A stretch of DNA of 64,000 bases from Bacteroidaceae bacterium. Lineage in GTDB: Bacteria; Bacteroidota; Bacteroidia; Bacteroidales; Bacteroidaceae. The DNA lies in contig JAKSLL010000002.1 in NCBI GenBank assembly GCA_024401215.1, forward strand, positions 43,709 through 107,708, written 5' to 3'. The position numbers and the translations under genes were made by a program. Below are positions 9,473-18,078 of the stretch, piece after piece. Under the pieces are notes generated by a model. The model was not told the DNA's origin and did no database searches. It was given only the letters and a program-made list of their open reading frames with translations. Each line of letters opens with the position of its first letter. Within the stretch, counting starts at the first letter, position 1.

Positions 9473-11116
9473 TTACTTACCATTGAGGAGGTTTATCAAC
9501 AAGCCAACATCAGCAATGTTTACTACGGAGTCTGCATTTATGTCACCTAAAGCTTTGTTTACAGCCTTACCTGTTATCATGTTCACAAGCGCATACACAT
9601 CTGCCACATTCACATAACCGTCTTCGTTGACATCGCCAAGAAGAGTGTCTGCTGCCTGGAAAGACAAGACTACAGGCTGTGAGTACGAACCCACCATGTT
9701 GGAAGCCGAGAACTTCACAGCAAGACTTGAAGTGAGTGAATACTCCTTTGCTGTCAGATAGTCATAAACCTTAAATGTGACTGAGCTCTGTGATGTGGAA
9801 TTGCTGTGCACACGAATATAGTTGTCGGAAGCAACACCAATACATGTTGTTCCTGAGAAAGCACCAACAACATACCTTGTATCGTCATCAACATCCACTC
9901 CGTTCTTTCGGAGCTGAATGACAACAGACATGTCATGTCTATACTTCTCACAGCTAAACACCCAAGGAGCACGACTGATATTGATGTTACCGCCCAGCAC
10001 ATGCTCTGTGCCGTCTGTATGATATGGATTCTCTATATTTCCGTAAGCCTTGATTGTTATCTCACCAGCATTGCGATAGATATCATTGTCGGCACTCACC
10101 GCTCTGGCGTTTGTCTCAACTGTTCCGTCTGTGGCTTTGATATCGTTACAGCTCACATCTATATTGCATTCTGTGCCAGCGAAAGTAATATAGCCACCTT
10201 CAAGAACCATTCCATTTGATCTTTTCTTGCCCTTTATGCCTTTTGCACCATTGCCTTCAACAGTCATCTGAATCACTCCACCGCTGAGAATAGCATTATA
10301 ACATGCACGCATTCCCTCACCCCTCGAACTCTCAACATTGATATTGACAATACCATCAGACATGTATATCACACTATCGCATTTCAAACCAACACTTTCG
10401 GCAGCCGTCACATTGGCATTAATAACACCACCTTTGATACTCATTATTCCATAATCGTCAGAGTCGATGCAATCACCTTGCACGCCATTGATATTTAGAA
10501 CTCCTCCATTGATTTGGAAATAGCGATGTTCATTGTCTGGCTTTCCCTTACCACAGTGGATGCCATCGCCAACTGCAGTAAGAATATTTATTGTGCCTGC
10601 TGTCTTCTTCAGTTTCAGATACTCTTTTGCATAAATTGCGTGACCTGTCCTGCCACTCACATTCAGCACACCAGCACCATCAAATTCTGGATGCCCGGAA
10701 AAATACATAGCACCTTTATGAACACCAGCCACACCATCAACAAGTGTGTTTACTGTGCCTTCATCAACAATCACATCAATACGCTTACCGCAGTCAACAG
10801 ATATTGCCGCTTTGTCAGAACTTGTGATGCTGACACCTGCAAGCTCGATTTTCATCTTATAGCTTGCCCTGATAGAAAGCGACCCATTAGTAGTTGAACC
10901 TGTAAGCTTATACACATATTCCTCAGCATTAGTAGCCGACAGCAATACAACATCCGCTCCATTAACCGTAGCCATAACAGCCGCCGTGGTTGGTATTTTC
11001 ACCTCGGCAGTAGCACCTTTGTAATTGACGGTAATGATATCCCCCTCAGTTGCAAATGCGTCAACGGAGAATACTGATAAAATTATAATGATGAAAAAAT
11101 GTGCTAATGTTTTCAT
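9473..11116 (-). CDS. Secreted DUF4353-type beta-helix protein with dockerin
   Basis: 547 residues. Signal peptide about 1-22 (ending VDAFA). Residues 30-390 form a repeat-rich carbohydrate-binding DUF4353-type domain (AAISVDCGKRIDVIVDEG, AGVLNVSGRTGHAIYAKEYL, GGVLNING, GGVINANV), a likely parallel beta-helix. Residues 395-490 are a further beta domain. Residues 492-547 are a type I dockerin with two loops (DVNEDGYVNVADVYALVN and DINADSVVNIADVGLLIN). It shares its core with the partial protein at 1-836. The dockerin links it to the cohesin-like proteins at 1673-3733 (inference). The leader carries an R1 repeat between promoter and start. Confidence 0.85.
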   Translation of the reverse strand: MKTLAHFFIIIILSVFSVDAFATEGDIITVNYKGATAEVKIPTTAAVMATVNGADVVLLSATNAEEYVYKLTGSTTNGSLSIRASYKMKIELAGVSITSSDKAAISVDCGKRIDVIVDEGTVNTLVDGVAGVHKGAMYFSGHPEFDGAGVLNVSGRTGHAIYAKEYLKLKKTAGTINILTAVGDGIHCGKGKPDNEHRYFQINGGVLNINGVQGDCIDSDDYGIMSIKGGVINANVTAAESVGLKCDSVIYMSDGIVNINVESSRGEGMRACYNAILSGGVIQMTVEGNGAKGIKGKKRSNGMVLEGGYITFAGTECNIDVSCNDIKATDGTVETNARAVSADNDIYRNAGEITIKAYGNIENPYHTDGTEHVLGGNINISRAPWVFSCEKYRHDMSVVIQLRKNGVDVDDDTRYVVGAFSGTTCIGVASDNYIRVHSNSTSQSSVTFKVYDYLTAKEYSLTSSLAVKFSASNMVGSYSQPVVLSFQAADTLLGDVNEDGYVNVADVYALVNMITGKAVNKALGDINADSVVNIADVGLLINLLNGK

Positions 11117-11188
11117 ACTATTCCGAATTATTCAAAGCCAGATCTTGCGAGTCGACTGATTTATGACAACATAAATAAGCCTATTAAA

Positions 11189-11228
11189 GCAACTTGCTCG
11201 TTTTGGGGAGTTAAAGTGGAGCTTGTAT
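11189..11228 (-). repeat. R1 repeat (short form) in 5' leader
   Basis: Short copy of the dispersed R1 family (GCAACTTGCTCG, then GGAGTTAAAGTGGAGCTTG). It begins about 18 nt past the -7 box at 11247-11254 and lies inside the leader of the 9473-11116 gene. Orientation relative to transcription is the same as for the copies at 14572 and 26882. Confidence 0.7.
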
Positions 11229-11246
11229 AAGCCAATAATAATTTCA

Positions 11247-11254
11247 CAAAGATA
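11247..11254 (-). promoter_or_regulatory. -7 promoter element of the DUF4353/dockerin gene
   Basis: Minus-strand TATCTTTG, matching TAnnTTTG, about 130 nt before the start codon. No clear -33 TTTG. The stretch 11255-11402 shows nothing else recognisable. Confidence 0.5.
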
Positions 11255-11402
11255 CACTAAAATTAAATAACACATTCATTTTTGTTAAACAAAGCGAACT
11301 TTCAGAACAATCTAAATGATTTTTTTTGACATTTGACAAACTTACAGCCACAGAAATAGCACAAGCATTGACAGGACTGAAAAAACAAATACAAAACGAT
11401 AT

Positions 11403-11455
11403 CTCCTCTTTAACTACACTTTAACTCTCCAAACTGAGCATGCGACAGTTGAATT
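11403..11455 (+). repeat. R1 repeat (half copy) overlapping a stop codon
   Basis: CTCCTCTTTAACTACACTTT continuing to GTTGAATTA, matching one half of the long R1 copies at 27811 and 32838. Its end supplies the first two bases of the TAA stop (11454-11456) of the DUF3108 gene. Confidence 0.65.
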
Positions 11456-12278
11456 ACTTCATTATTGAGGTTTGCGGATTGCGTAAACCTTTGCCTCTAA
11501 CAAAGAATGCTTTAGCAGAGCCAAATTTCAAGAAAAAGTCTATTCTGACTGGCAGATGATTTAGATCGTCAGTAACATAGAAACGCAACAGTTCCTTATC
11601 GGAAGCTCCCTCCTCGTAGTCAAGCAATGAGAACACAAGGCATCGGTATGTCCTGCCATCATTGGCTTTCCACTGCTTTTTGCCTTTATATATGAGGGTC
11701 TGCTGTTCAACCTTCTTGCCTGTTGTCATCGGGAATAAAATCTTCTGCCCTACTTTATAATCAGCAGGATTGAACGAACGAGCAAGGGAGAGGATGGACA
11801 GCATGTCGTAATTGCATTCGTTAGACTCAAAATGATGTTCTGACCATTCGCCATGTCGGTTGAGATAATTCTGCTTAACATGGCTTTTACCGTTCGGATA
11901 GGAGTACCACACCTCATCAACGGTGTAATTCTTCCCTTCGTATGCCCCTTTACGAAAATACAAAGGCGTAAGCTGAGGAGTTATATAGCTGATAAGAGTG
12001 TCGCGCATAGTGAAAAATGCGTCACATTTCTTATTGCTTGTAAAAAGCAAGTCATTACGCAACGCTGCCTGCCCATTGTAGTTTTGGGATTTTATTGTAT
12101 AGTGCGCCTCACCGCATTTCACCCATACAAATTTCCAATTAAAATACAAGTCGTAAGTGATGTCCTCACCTGCTTGAAATGCCTTGTTTACGGTACTGCA
12201 TTGTGCATAAGTCCTGCAAACAGAACAGAACATCAAGAAAGGCATCAAAAACATTAACACATTGTTTCTCACTTTCAT
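11454..12278 (-). CDS. DUF3108 family exported protein
   Basis: 274 residues. N-terminal signal (about 1-25, MFCSVCRTYAQ). The rest matches the pattern of DUF3108 proteins: GEDITYDLYFNWKFVWVKCG near the start, YFRKGAYEGKNYTVDEVWY in the middle, and a conserved end (LRFYVTDDLNHLPVRIDFFL, KFGSAKAFF). Function of the family is unknown; it is usually periplasmic or outer-membrane associated in Bacteroidetes. R1 repeats lie directly on both sides (12299-12420 upstream, 11403-11455 downstream). No TAnnTTTG promoter is visible just upstream, so it may be read through from 12665. Confidence 0.8.
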   Translation of the reverse strand: MKVRNNVLMFLMPFLMFCSVCRTYAQCSTVNKAFQAGEDITYDLYFNWKFVWVKCGEAHYTIKSQNYNGQAALRNDLLFTSNKKCDAFFTMRDTLISYITPQLTPLYFRKGAYEGKNYTVDEVWYSYPNGKSHVKQNYLNRHGEWSEHHFESNECNYDMLSILSLARSFNPADYKVGQKILFPMTTGKKVEQQTLIYKGKKQWKANDGRTYRCLVFSLLDYEEGASDKELLRFYVTDDLNHLPVRIDFFLKFGSAKAFFVRGKGLRNPQTSIMK

Positions 12279-12298
12279 AAAGCTAAAGGTTATTTGAA

Positions 12299-12420
12299 TA
12301 CAAGTTTCGCTCCACTTGTTGTGGAGTTAAAGTGTAGTTAAAGAGAAGTTGAAGTGACAAATGTCCGTATATGGCAAACATCCCTTTAACTCCGAACAAA
12401 GTGAGGATGGAGTCCTCTCC
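12299..12420. repeat. R1 repeat (long form, partial)
   Basis: Begins CAAGTTTCGCTCCACTTGTT, includes the hairpin CTCCAC-TTGTT-GTGGAG and tandem GTTAAAG units (AGTTAAAGTGT, AGTTAAAGAGA), then diverges after about 100 nt from the copies at 27811 and 32838. It starts about 20 nt upstream of the DUF3108 start codon. Confidence 0.75.
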
Positions 12421-12443
12421 ATATAGCCCATAGAGGGGGCTTT

Positions 12444-12665
12444 TTATTCTATTGAATCAAGGAAAGCAGAGTCGATGACAAACACAATGCTGTCGGTTGC
12501 CGCGTCATTGCCGCCATCTGGCTGCTGTACAAAAGGATTGTCAGTCTTATTGAATGACAAGTAGAGAAAAGCAAAAACACAACCTATGACTATGATGCCA
12601 AGAAAGAACATGCCAAACATCATATACTGATTTAGTTTTGCCGCTTTATTATTTTTCAGACTCAT
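12444..12665 (-). CDS. Small single-pass membrane protein
   Basis: 73 residues from ATG 12665. A basic N-terminus (KNNKAAKLNQ) is followed by one membrane helix (about 15-37, FGMFFLGIIVIGCVFAFLYL) and an acidic tail ending SAFLDSIE, so N-in, C-out is expected. No family recognised. It follows the S41 protease on the same strand after 166 nt that contain a 14-bp inverted repeat, and precedes the DUF3108 gene. A role linked to the protease is possible but unsupported by sequence. Confidence 0.6.
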   Translation of the reverse strand: MSLKNNKAAKLNQYMMFGMFFLGIIVIGCVFAFLYLSFNKTDNPFVQQPDGGNDAATDSIVFVIDSAFLDSIE

Positions 12666-12698
12666 ATCGTATTCCTTTATTAAGAGGGTTAAGAACTA

Positions 12699-12781
12699 AA
12701 CTTTCCCACCCTATTTTTTCTTTTATCATGATAATAAATAAAATAATCGCTCTATAGAGGCTTTCGAAGGGTGGAAAAGTT
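12699..12781. repeat. Inverted repeat downstream of the S41 protease gene
   Basis: AACTTTCCCACCCT (from 12699) and AGGGTGGAAAAGTT (ending 12781) pair over 14 bp with one mismatch. The enclosed sequence holds the palindromes CTCTATAGAG and TATCATGATA. It may end or attenuate transcription from the protease gene; no clean T run follows the outer stem. Confidence 0.5.
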
Positions 12782-12831
12782 GAATTAAGAAGCGTTCGAA
12801 TCCATTCTGGGTGCTACCGCTGCATGATATC

Positions 12832-14493
12832 CTACTTGTTTGGCTTCAGCTGACGCGCATATTCAGCAGGATTGCCAAGCAGTTCAACAGCTTTCTCCAC
12901 ATCCACGTCTCCCTTGAGAGACTCCTCTACAGCACCTGCCTGGAAATAATACCTTTTCACTATCTCCTGCGCCATAATCTTGAGGATGTCCTCCTTATGT
13001 CGGTCAAATTCTCTGTCAAGATTATGAGCGAGTTTCTTCTCTAATGCTTCAAATTCTGGCTTAGCGTCTTCGTAGTAGCCTTCAAACTCCGCAGTCTTCT
13101 TAAGATCGGCAAGGCGTTTTTCACTCAACCTGTCATATTTGAATCCACCATCAATAGCCATCTTCTTAAACTCAGCATAGTCCTCCTCGGTGATGACAAA
13201 GTCTTTGACAGCAGGTATAACAGCATGACTCTGGCTGTACTTTGTGCCCCAGTCTGTAAGGATGTCGTCAGACGAGAGATAATAGACAATATTCGCCAAT
13301 GTGTCATGCTTCATCACAACATCCGGCATGATGCCGCTGCCCTCAATGACTTCACGTCCAGCAGCGGTATAGAATTTCTTATACTGAACACTGTCTGCTG
13401 CAGCTCTCTTTCCCGTCTTGTAGTAATACTCTGCATCTTGGCGCTTCTTCTTATAGTCGATAGCCTGGATACATCTGCCTGACGGGATATAATACTTTGC
13501 CGTTGTGAGTTTTATGCTGCTGTTATAAGGCAGTTCACGAGGACTTTGAACAAGTCCTTTGCCAAATGTTTTTGTGCCTACCACTACCGCTCTGTCCAAA
13601 TCCTGAAGTGAACCAGAAAGGATTTCAGCAGCACTTGCTGTACTTCCATTGACAAGAACAGCAAGAGGAATCTCCAAGTCAAGAGGTTCATTTCTTGTCA
13701 CATAAGTATTGTTGGAAGCCGTTAGCTTACCCCTTGTCTCGACGATAGTCAACCCCTTAGGTACAAAGAGATTAACAATATCAACAGCCTCGCTCAAGAG
13801 TCCCCCTCCATTGCCACGAAGGTCAATAACGATACTCTTTGCGCCCTTCTCCTTCAGAGAAATGATGTTCTTGCGGATTTCCTTAGCACATCCTTCTGTA
13901 AACTGCGTGAAACTTATATAACCCGTCTCACCAACAAGTCCGCAATAAGGAATAGCATCAACCTTGATGTTGCGACGAGTGATTTTGAAGTCACGAGTCT
14001 TTGATTCGTTTGGTCGCTGCACACGAAGCACGAAAGTGGTGCCCGGCTCGCCACGAAGAAGATTGCTGACTTCACTCACAGCCATGCCTTTCAAGTCTTT
14101 ACTGTCGATTTTCAAAAGCACGTCTCCAGACTTCAGTCCTACTTCTGCTGCTGGCATGCCAGCATAAGGCTCGCTAATGATTACCGTCGAATCCTTCCTC
14201 ATGCGTATGATGGAGCCTATTCCACCATATTTGCCAGTAGTCATCATCTTCAAGTCGCCCATATCCTCTTCCGGATAAAACTCCGTGTATGGGTCAAGAC
14301 TCTCAAGCATGGCATCAATGCCTATGCGAAGTGTCTTGCTGGCTTCGAGAGAATCGACATAGAAAAGGTCAAGCTGACGATAAAGACTATTGAAAATATC
14401 AAGATTCTTTGAGACTTCAAAGTTATGTTCTTGCTGAGCGCTTGCTGGAAGCAAACCAATAAGAGCAAGTATTATGACAAAGATTTTTTTCAT
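12832..14493 (-). CDS. S41 family C-terminal processing peptidase
   Basis: 553 residues from ATG 14493, preceded by AAAGG; an in-frame GTG at 14520 would add 9 residues before the signal peptide and is less likely. Signal peptide about 1-19 (GLLPASAQ). A PDZ domain (about 92-160, EVGLKSGDVLLKID) precedes the S41 serine protease domain. The catalytic Ser is in NGSTASAAEI (about S287) and the Lys in GTKTFGKGLVQ (about K312); DLRGNGGG is conserved. Cleaves exported proteins near their C-termini in the periplasm. Length is normal for CtpA-like enzymes. The leader contains an R1 repeat; xerD is divergent. Confidence 0.93.
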   Translation of the reverse strand: MKKIFVIILALIGLLPASAQQEHNFEVSKNLDIFNSLYRQLDLFYVDSLEASKTLRIGIDAMLESLDPYTEFYPEEDMGDLKMMTTGKYGGIGSIIRMRKDSTVIISEPYAGMPAAEVGLKSGDVLLKIDSKDLKGMAVSEVSNLLRGEPGTTFVLRVQRPNESKTRDFKITRRNIKVDAIPYCGLVGETGYISFTQFTEGCAKEIRKNIISLKEKGAKSIVIDLRGNGGGLLSEAVDIVNLFVPKGLTIVETRGKLTASNNTYVTRNEPLDLEIPLAVLVNGSTASAAEILSGSLQDLDRAVVVGTKTFGKGLVQSPRELPYNSSIKLTTAKYYIPSGRCIQAIDYKKKRQDAEYYYKTGKRAAADSVQYKKFYTAAGREVIEGSGIMPDVVMKHDTLANIVYYLSSDDILTDWGTKYSQSHAVIPAVKDFVITEEDYAEFKKMAIDGGFKYDRLSEKRLADLKKTAEFEGYYEDAKPEFEALEKKLAHNLDREFDRHKEDILKIMAQEIVKRYYFQAGAVEESLKGDVDVEKAVELLGNPAEYARQLKPNK

Positions 14494-14571
14494 TACCTTT
14501 TTTGATGATTCAAGCTTCACTTTCGCGGCTATATGGTCGCTACGCTTTTAGAAATGTGAAACTTGTATGTT

Positions 14572-14640
14572 TTATTCAACTTTCTCAAGTTTGCAACTTG
14601 CTCGTTTGGGGGAGTCAAAGTGGAGCATGCGAAACTTGTA
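14572..14640 (-). repeat. R1 repeat (short form) in leader of S41 gene
   Basis: TATTCAACTTTCTCAAGTTT, then GCAACTTGCTC, GGGAGTCAAAGTGGAGCATG and CGAAACTTGTA. It contains the hairpin CAAGTT-tgc-AACTTG and starts 19 nt past the -7 box at 14660-14667. Confidence 0.75.
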
Positions 14641-14659
14641 TCTTTTAATTAATCTACGA

Positions 14660-14667
14660 CAAAATTA
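14660..14667 (-). promoter_or_regulatory. -7 promoter element of the S41 peptidase gene
   Basis: Minus-strand TAATTTTG, matching TAnnTTTG. Leader about 160 nt to ATG 14493. Back to back with the xerD promoter. Confidence 0.45.
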
Positions 14668-14731
14668 GGGAAAAAAGTTTGAACAATGATTATCTTAAAG
14701 CAAAAACTTACCAAATGAAAGAAACTTTAAC

Positions 14732-14739
14732 TATCTTTG
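14732..14739 (+). promoter_or_regulatory. -7 promoter element of xerD
   Basis: TATCTTTG ends only 4 nt before the xerD ATG at 14744. With the usual 5-7 nt to the start point, transcription would begin at or inside the start codon, that is a leaderless or nearly leaderless mRNA. Confidence 0.55.
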
Positions 14740-14743
14740 TCAC

Positions 14744-15670
14744 ATGAACACTAAAGAACAAGAAATATTAACACGAAGATATTACCAATATCTGAAACTT
14801 GAGAAAGGAAGTTCGCCAAACACCGTCGAGGCATATATGCGCGATTTGGACAAGTTTCTCCGTTTCTGCAGCGGGGAAGGGATAGACTTTCTTGACATCC
14901 GTCTTGAGGATATCCACAGCTTCTCTGCATTGATGTACGACCTCGGCATCAATCCGACATCCCTCTCGCGCATCCTCTCAGGCGTGCGCAGTTTCTATCA
15001 TTTCCTTGTCATAAGCGAGGTGCTTGAAAACAACCCTACCGAACTGATGGAATTTCCTAAGAAGCCACAGCATCTGCCTGATGTGCTGTCGGTGGAGGAG
15101 GTGGATACCATAGAGTCTGCCATCGACCTCAGCGAACCTGAAGGGCAAAGAAACAAAGCCATCATCGAAACACTCTTCAGCTGCGGACTCCGCGTAAGCG
15201 AACTTATAAATCTGAAGATAAGCCACACGTTCTTCGACGATGAGTTTATACAGGTCGAAGGCAAGGGTTCCAAACAGCGCCTGGTGCCAATATCTGAAAA
15301 TGCCATCAAAGAAATCAAACTGTACTATTTAGACAGGAACCTTCTTGACATCCCCGAGAAATACCAAGATTATGTGTTTGTCAGCAGAAGAAGGAAAAAG
15401 CCCCTAACAAGAGTTATGGTTTTTCTTATGATAAAGAACCTTGTTGAGAAGGCAGGCATAAAAAAAGAGGTGTCGCCACACACTTTCAGACATTCGTTTG
15501 CCACTTCCCTGCTTGAAGGAGGAGCAAACCTGAGAGCTATACAGGCAATGCTTGGTCACGAGTCGATTGCCACGACACAGATTTACACTCACATAGACAC
15601 CACTCATCTGCGTGAGGAGATTCTTGAACATCACCCTCGAAATATGAAATCACAAGGTTTAAGTAGGTAA
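14744..15670 (+). CDS. xerD: Tyrosine recombinase XerD
   Basis: 308 residues, normal Xer length. N-terminal SAM-like core-binding domain (about 5-95) and C-terminal catalytic domain. Catalytic residues are visible: R150 (SCGLRVSEL), K174 (GKGSKQR), H246 and R249 (SPHTFRHSFAT), H272 (MLGHESI) and Y281 (QIYTHID). Resolves chromosome dimers at dif with a XerC partner; the alternative is another Xer-like integrase, but length and lack of a mobile-element context favour the housekeeping enzyme. Its last codons (Ser-Arg-stop) lie inside the left end of MITE-like element R2 copy 2. Confidence 0.92.
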   Translation: MNTKEQEILTRRYYQYLKLEKGSSPNTVEAYMRDLDKFLRFCSGEGIDFLDIRLEDIHSFSALMYDLGINPTSLSRILSGVRSFYHFLVISEVLENNPTELMEFPKKPQHLPDVLSVEEVDTIESAIDLSEPEGQRNKAIIETLFSCGLRVSELINLKISHTFFDDEFIQVEGKGSKQRLVPISENAIKEIKLYYLDRNLLDIPEKYQDYVFVSRRRKKPLTRVMVFLMIKNLVEKAGIKKEVSPHTFRHSFATSLLEGGANLRAIQAMLGHESIATTQIYTHIDTTHLREEILEHHPRNMKSQGLSR

Positions 15671-15946
15671 TCAAAATTATTTTATATTTATCAAGAACCG
15701 TCAGCTCGGCGTAGCCAATTTAGAGAACCTCGAAGAACTCGGCGTAGCCAAATTAGAGATTTCTTCTCTTAGTTTGTAGCAAACAGTTCTTTTTGATTTA
15801 GAATTAAATCGTTACGATTGGAATTAAGAGAAGCCATCCAGATGGCATTTCTCTCATTATCTTCATTGGCTGCACCGAGGCTAAAGGTTCTTGATTATAA
15901 AAATAATTTTGACCAGATACTTATAAAACTAATTTTGATCACCTAC
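15661..15946. mobile_element. MITE-like element R2, copy 2
   Basis: About 286 bp. Left end GTAGGTAATCAAAATTA and right end TAATTTTGATCACCTAC are inverted repeats with one mismatch; inner inverted repeats (TATCAAGAA / TTCTTGAT) match copy 1 at 1134-1330. The conserved core holds the GCCATC-CAGATGGC hairpin. Relative to copy 1 it has an insert of about 60 nt containing CTCGGCGTAGCCAA twice, and a further insert near GGCTGCACCGAGGC. Its left end provides the xerD stop codon (15668-15670). Confidence 0.75.
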
Positions 15947-15963
15947 ATAACAGCAGGCATCAT

Positions 15964-18063
15964 CTATTTCTTGTGAAGATTCTGCGCTCTTTCTGCATTC
16001 TTGTTCTTTACCGATTTAGCCTTGTCCGGCTTCTGTTTTGTTATCTTTCCTGGTTTCTGTTTAGGCAAAGGCAGCAAGGTAGGATTCCAATCCTCACTAA
16101 ATTCCCAATTTGCCTTTGTCACAATTGGACGTGAGAAATAATAAACAGGTTCGGGCTGAATCTGCTGGTCATAATCTCCTGTGTCCCATTTTCCATTGCC
16201 ATTCTTGTCATAGAAGAGGCGCATGTAGTAGGTCGTAGGATTGAGGAAATAGAAGTCAGCCTTCCCATCTTTCGCTTTTACTGTCTTGACAGGTTTATCG
16301 CTACCGTCAAGAAGCTGCACAACAGCTGTTGTGTCAGCATTCTGCAATGACACAAAGAGAGTGGCATAAGACTCAAGAGCCTTAACCTTGACAGTACGCT
16401 TTATCGCTTCGTTCCTTCTACCATAGATATTTACAAAAGCCGCAGTATCAATTTCAATGAGATATGCAGAGTCTGGCTCCCATTCAGCATACAAACGATA
16501 ATGTTTTGTACTACCATCAACCTTTCTGAAAAGGAAGGCTGAAGGCACATACAGCGAATCGACCTTCACGCTGAAATGTATCTTCGAGATGTCAACAGAG
16601 TCAAGAGGCATTTCAAACTCGAAGTCAACATTCTTGTCCGGATCCATTGAAGAGTTTGTCTTTATATTCACCTCTATAAACTCCTCAGGCATAGGTGGGA
16701 TAACGAGATCCTCATCTTCCCCACGCTTTTTCTTCTTCTTTGAGGACTTCTTATCTCCTTCTGCTTGTGATGCCAGCTCTTCATCTTCACCTTCTTCAAG
16801 TTCTGCTTTCTGAGCATCTCTCTTAGCAGCCCTGCGTTCTTCTTTTGCTTTCTGCTTGCATTCCTTCACCCACTCCTCATATCGCTCTTGCTGCTGCTTA
16901 GCAAGTCTTGCCTTTGTCAGTTTAGACACGAGAGAAAGAGTGTCCGACACCAACGAGAGATTACCTGTCGTGTCAGTAGCAAAATAGTCGAGCTGCACCA
17001 CGAGAGTGTCAATATTATAAATAAGCGAATCTCTTATCCAGTATGTCAGCGTGTCATTCTTTGCCGACGACTCAATGACAAACGCATCTTCCGAATCGAA
17101 ATTCAGTCCTTTAACAAACGGAAGCGTATCGCTTGGAGCTGTAAAATACAAAGAGAACTGTTCTAATATAGGTCTCTCAGATTTAATAAGATACCTGTCT
17201 TGCTTTTCTGAATCAAAAGCAAGAAGCACAATATCATCAGGATAGAAATGAGTGTAACGGACAGTCTTTATCGAGTCATAATAAATACTGTCATGCCACA
17301 CCGTGTCTCGTCGGATATCTGGCTGACTTGATGTTTCAAGTATGCGGCTTGAGAAAGCGATCTTCTCTGCTTTCTGGTCATAGATATAATTCTGATTCTT
17401 ATCCTGCAAGGCATACGCTCTGTATGCGCCAGGCGAAAGACCCTTTATCACGAAATGTCCGCGGCTGTCGGTGCGAGAGATGCGTTCAAAAGGCACAGTC
17501 CTGAACACAGAATCAGGCAGTTCTTTTACATCTGCAGCATCAGAGTCGCCAACCTTATACAAACCTACAAGGATGCCCTTTATTGGTTCAAGGTTCTCAG
17601 CCTCAAGCACATTGCCTGAGACCTGGAATGTGTCAACTCTTTCGCCTGTGGAAAAAGTGAACGCATAGTCACCATAAGGGTTGCCCTCGTTGTTATCCAC
17701 TATTGCATCTGCAAAGTCGATGGTATAAGTCATGTTTGGCTTCAATGAGTCAAGAAGCGTGACTGTCACTTTCTTTCCATTAGCCTCAATTTCCGGCTGC
17801 TCTATCTGTGGAGGAGAAACAATGACTTTCTCTTGCGCATTCTCAATCTTTACAATCTCGTCAAACTCCAAAACAACCTTCTTGACTCCTTTGACCTTAG
17901 AGGAGCCAAATTTAGGAGTTGTGCTGACAATCCTTGGCGGAGTCTCGTCATACGGACCACCGTCAGGAGTGCCCATATTGGCACAAGCAACCAGCAGCAG
18001 CACAAATGCCGCTACTAATGCTATATGAATATAATAAAAAGAAGAACGAGATTTACTATTCAT
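15964..18063 (-). CDS. SbsA-like Ig domain lipoprotein
   Basis: 699 residues from ATG 18063 (a GTG at 18072 is in frame but less likely). Lipoprotein signal with lipobox LVAC (Cys27). Residues about 40-145 are a bacterial Ig-like domain of the SbsA/Big_5 type (PPRIVSTTP, VVLEFDEIV, MTYTIDFADAIVDNNEGN, YAFTFSTG). Two further beta domains follow: a prealbumin-like stretch (GHFVIKGLSPGAYRAYALQD) and a C-terminal one. In between, about 400-460, is a highly charged coiled-coil-like segment (KKKKKRGEDED). It lies 15 nt after the GH3-like gene, same operon. Probably an outer-membrane lipoprotein; function unknown. Confidence 0.8.
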   Translation of the reverse strand: MNSKSRSSFYYIHIALVAAFVLLLVACANMGTPDGGPYDETPPRIVSTTPKFGSSKVKGVKKVVLEFDEIVKIENAQEKVIVSPPQIEQPEIEANGKKVTVTLLDSLKPNMTYTIDFADAIVDNNEGNPYGDYAFTFSTGERVDTFQVSGNVLEAENLEPIKGILVGLYKVGDSDAADVKELPDSVFRTVPFERISRTDSRGHFVIKGLSPGAYRAYALQDKNQNYIYDQKAEKIAFSSRILETSSQPDIRRDTVWHDSIYYDSIKTVRYTHFYPDDIVLLAFDSEKQDRYLIKSERPILEQFSLYFTAPSDTLPFVKGLNFDSEDAFVIESSAKNDTLTYWIRDSLIYNIDTLVVQLDYFATDTTGNLSLVSDTLSLVSKLTKARLAKQQQERYEEWVKECKQKAKEERRAAKRDAQKAELEEGEDEELASQAEGDKKSSKKKKKRGEDEDLVIPPMPEEFIEVNIKTNSSMDPDKNVDFEFEMPLDSVDISKIHFSVKVDSLYVPSAFLFRKVDGSTKHYRLYAEWEPDSAYLIEIDTAAFVNIYGRRNEAIKRTVKVKALESYATLFVSLQNADTTAVVQLLDGSDKPVKTVKAKDGKADFYFLNPTTYYMRLFYDKNGNGKWDTGDYDQQIQPEPVYYFSRPIVTKANWEFSEDWNPTLLPLPKQKPGKITKQKPDKAKSVKNKNAERAQNLHKK

Positions 18064-18078
18064 TGCTGCCACACAATA

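Noticed and set aside
12420-12450. Plus-strand terminator-like AGCCC...GGGCTTTTT
   Set aside because: No plus-strand gene lies upstream for it to serve, and on the minus strand it lacks a U tract.
12788-12820. tRNA-like 3' end (GTTCGAATCC with GGGTGCTACC)
   Set aside because: The T-arm bases do not pair and no matching acceptor or anticodon arm lies upstream, so it is chance similarity rather than a tRNA or an attachment site.
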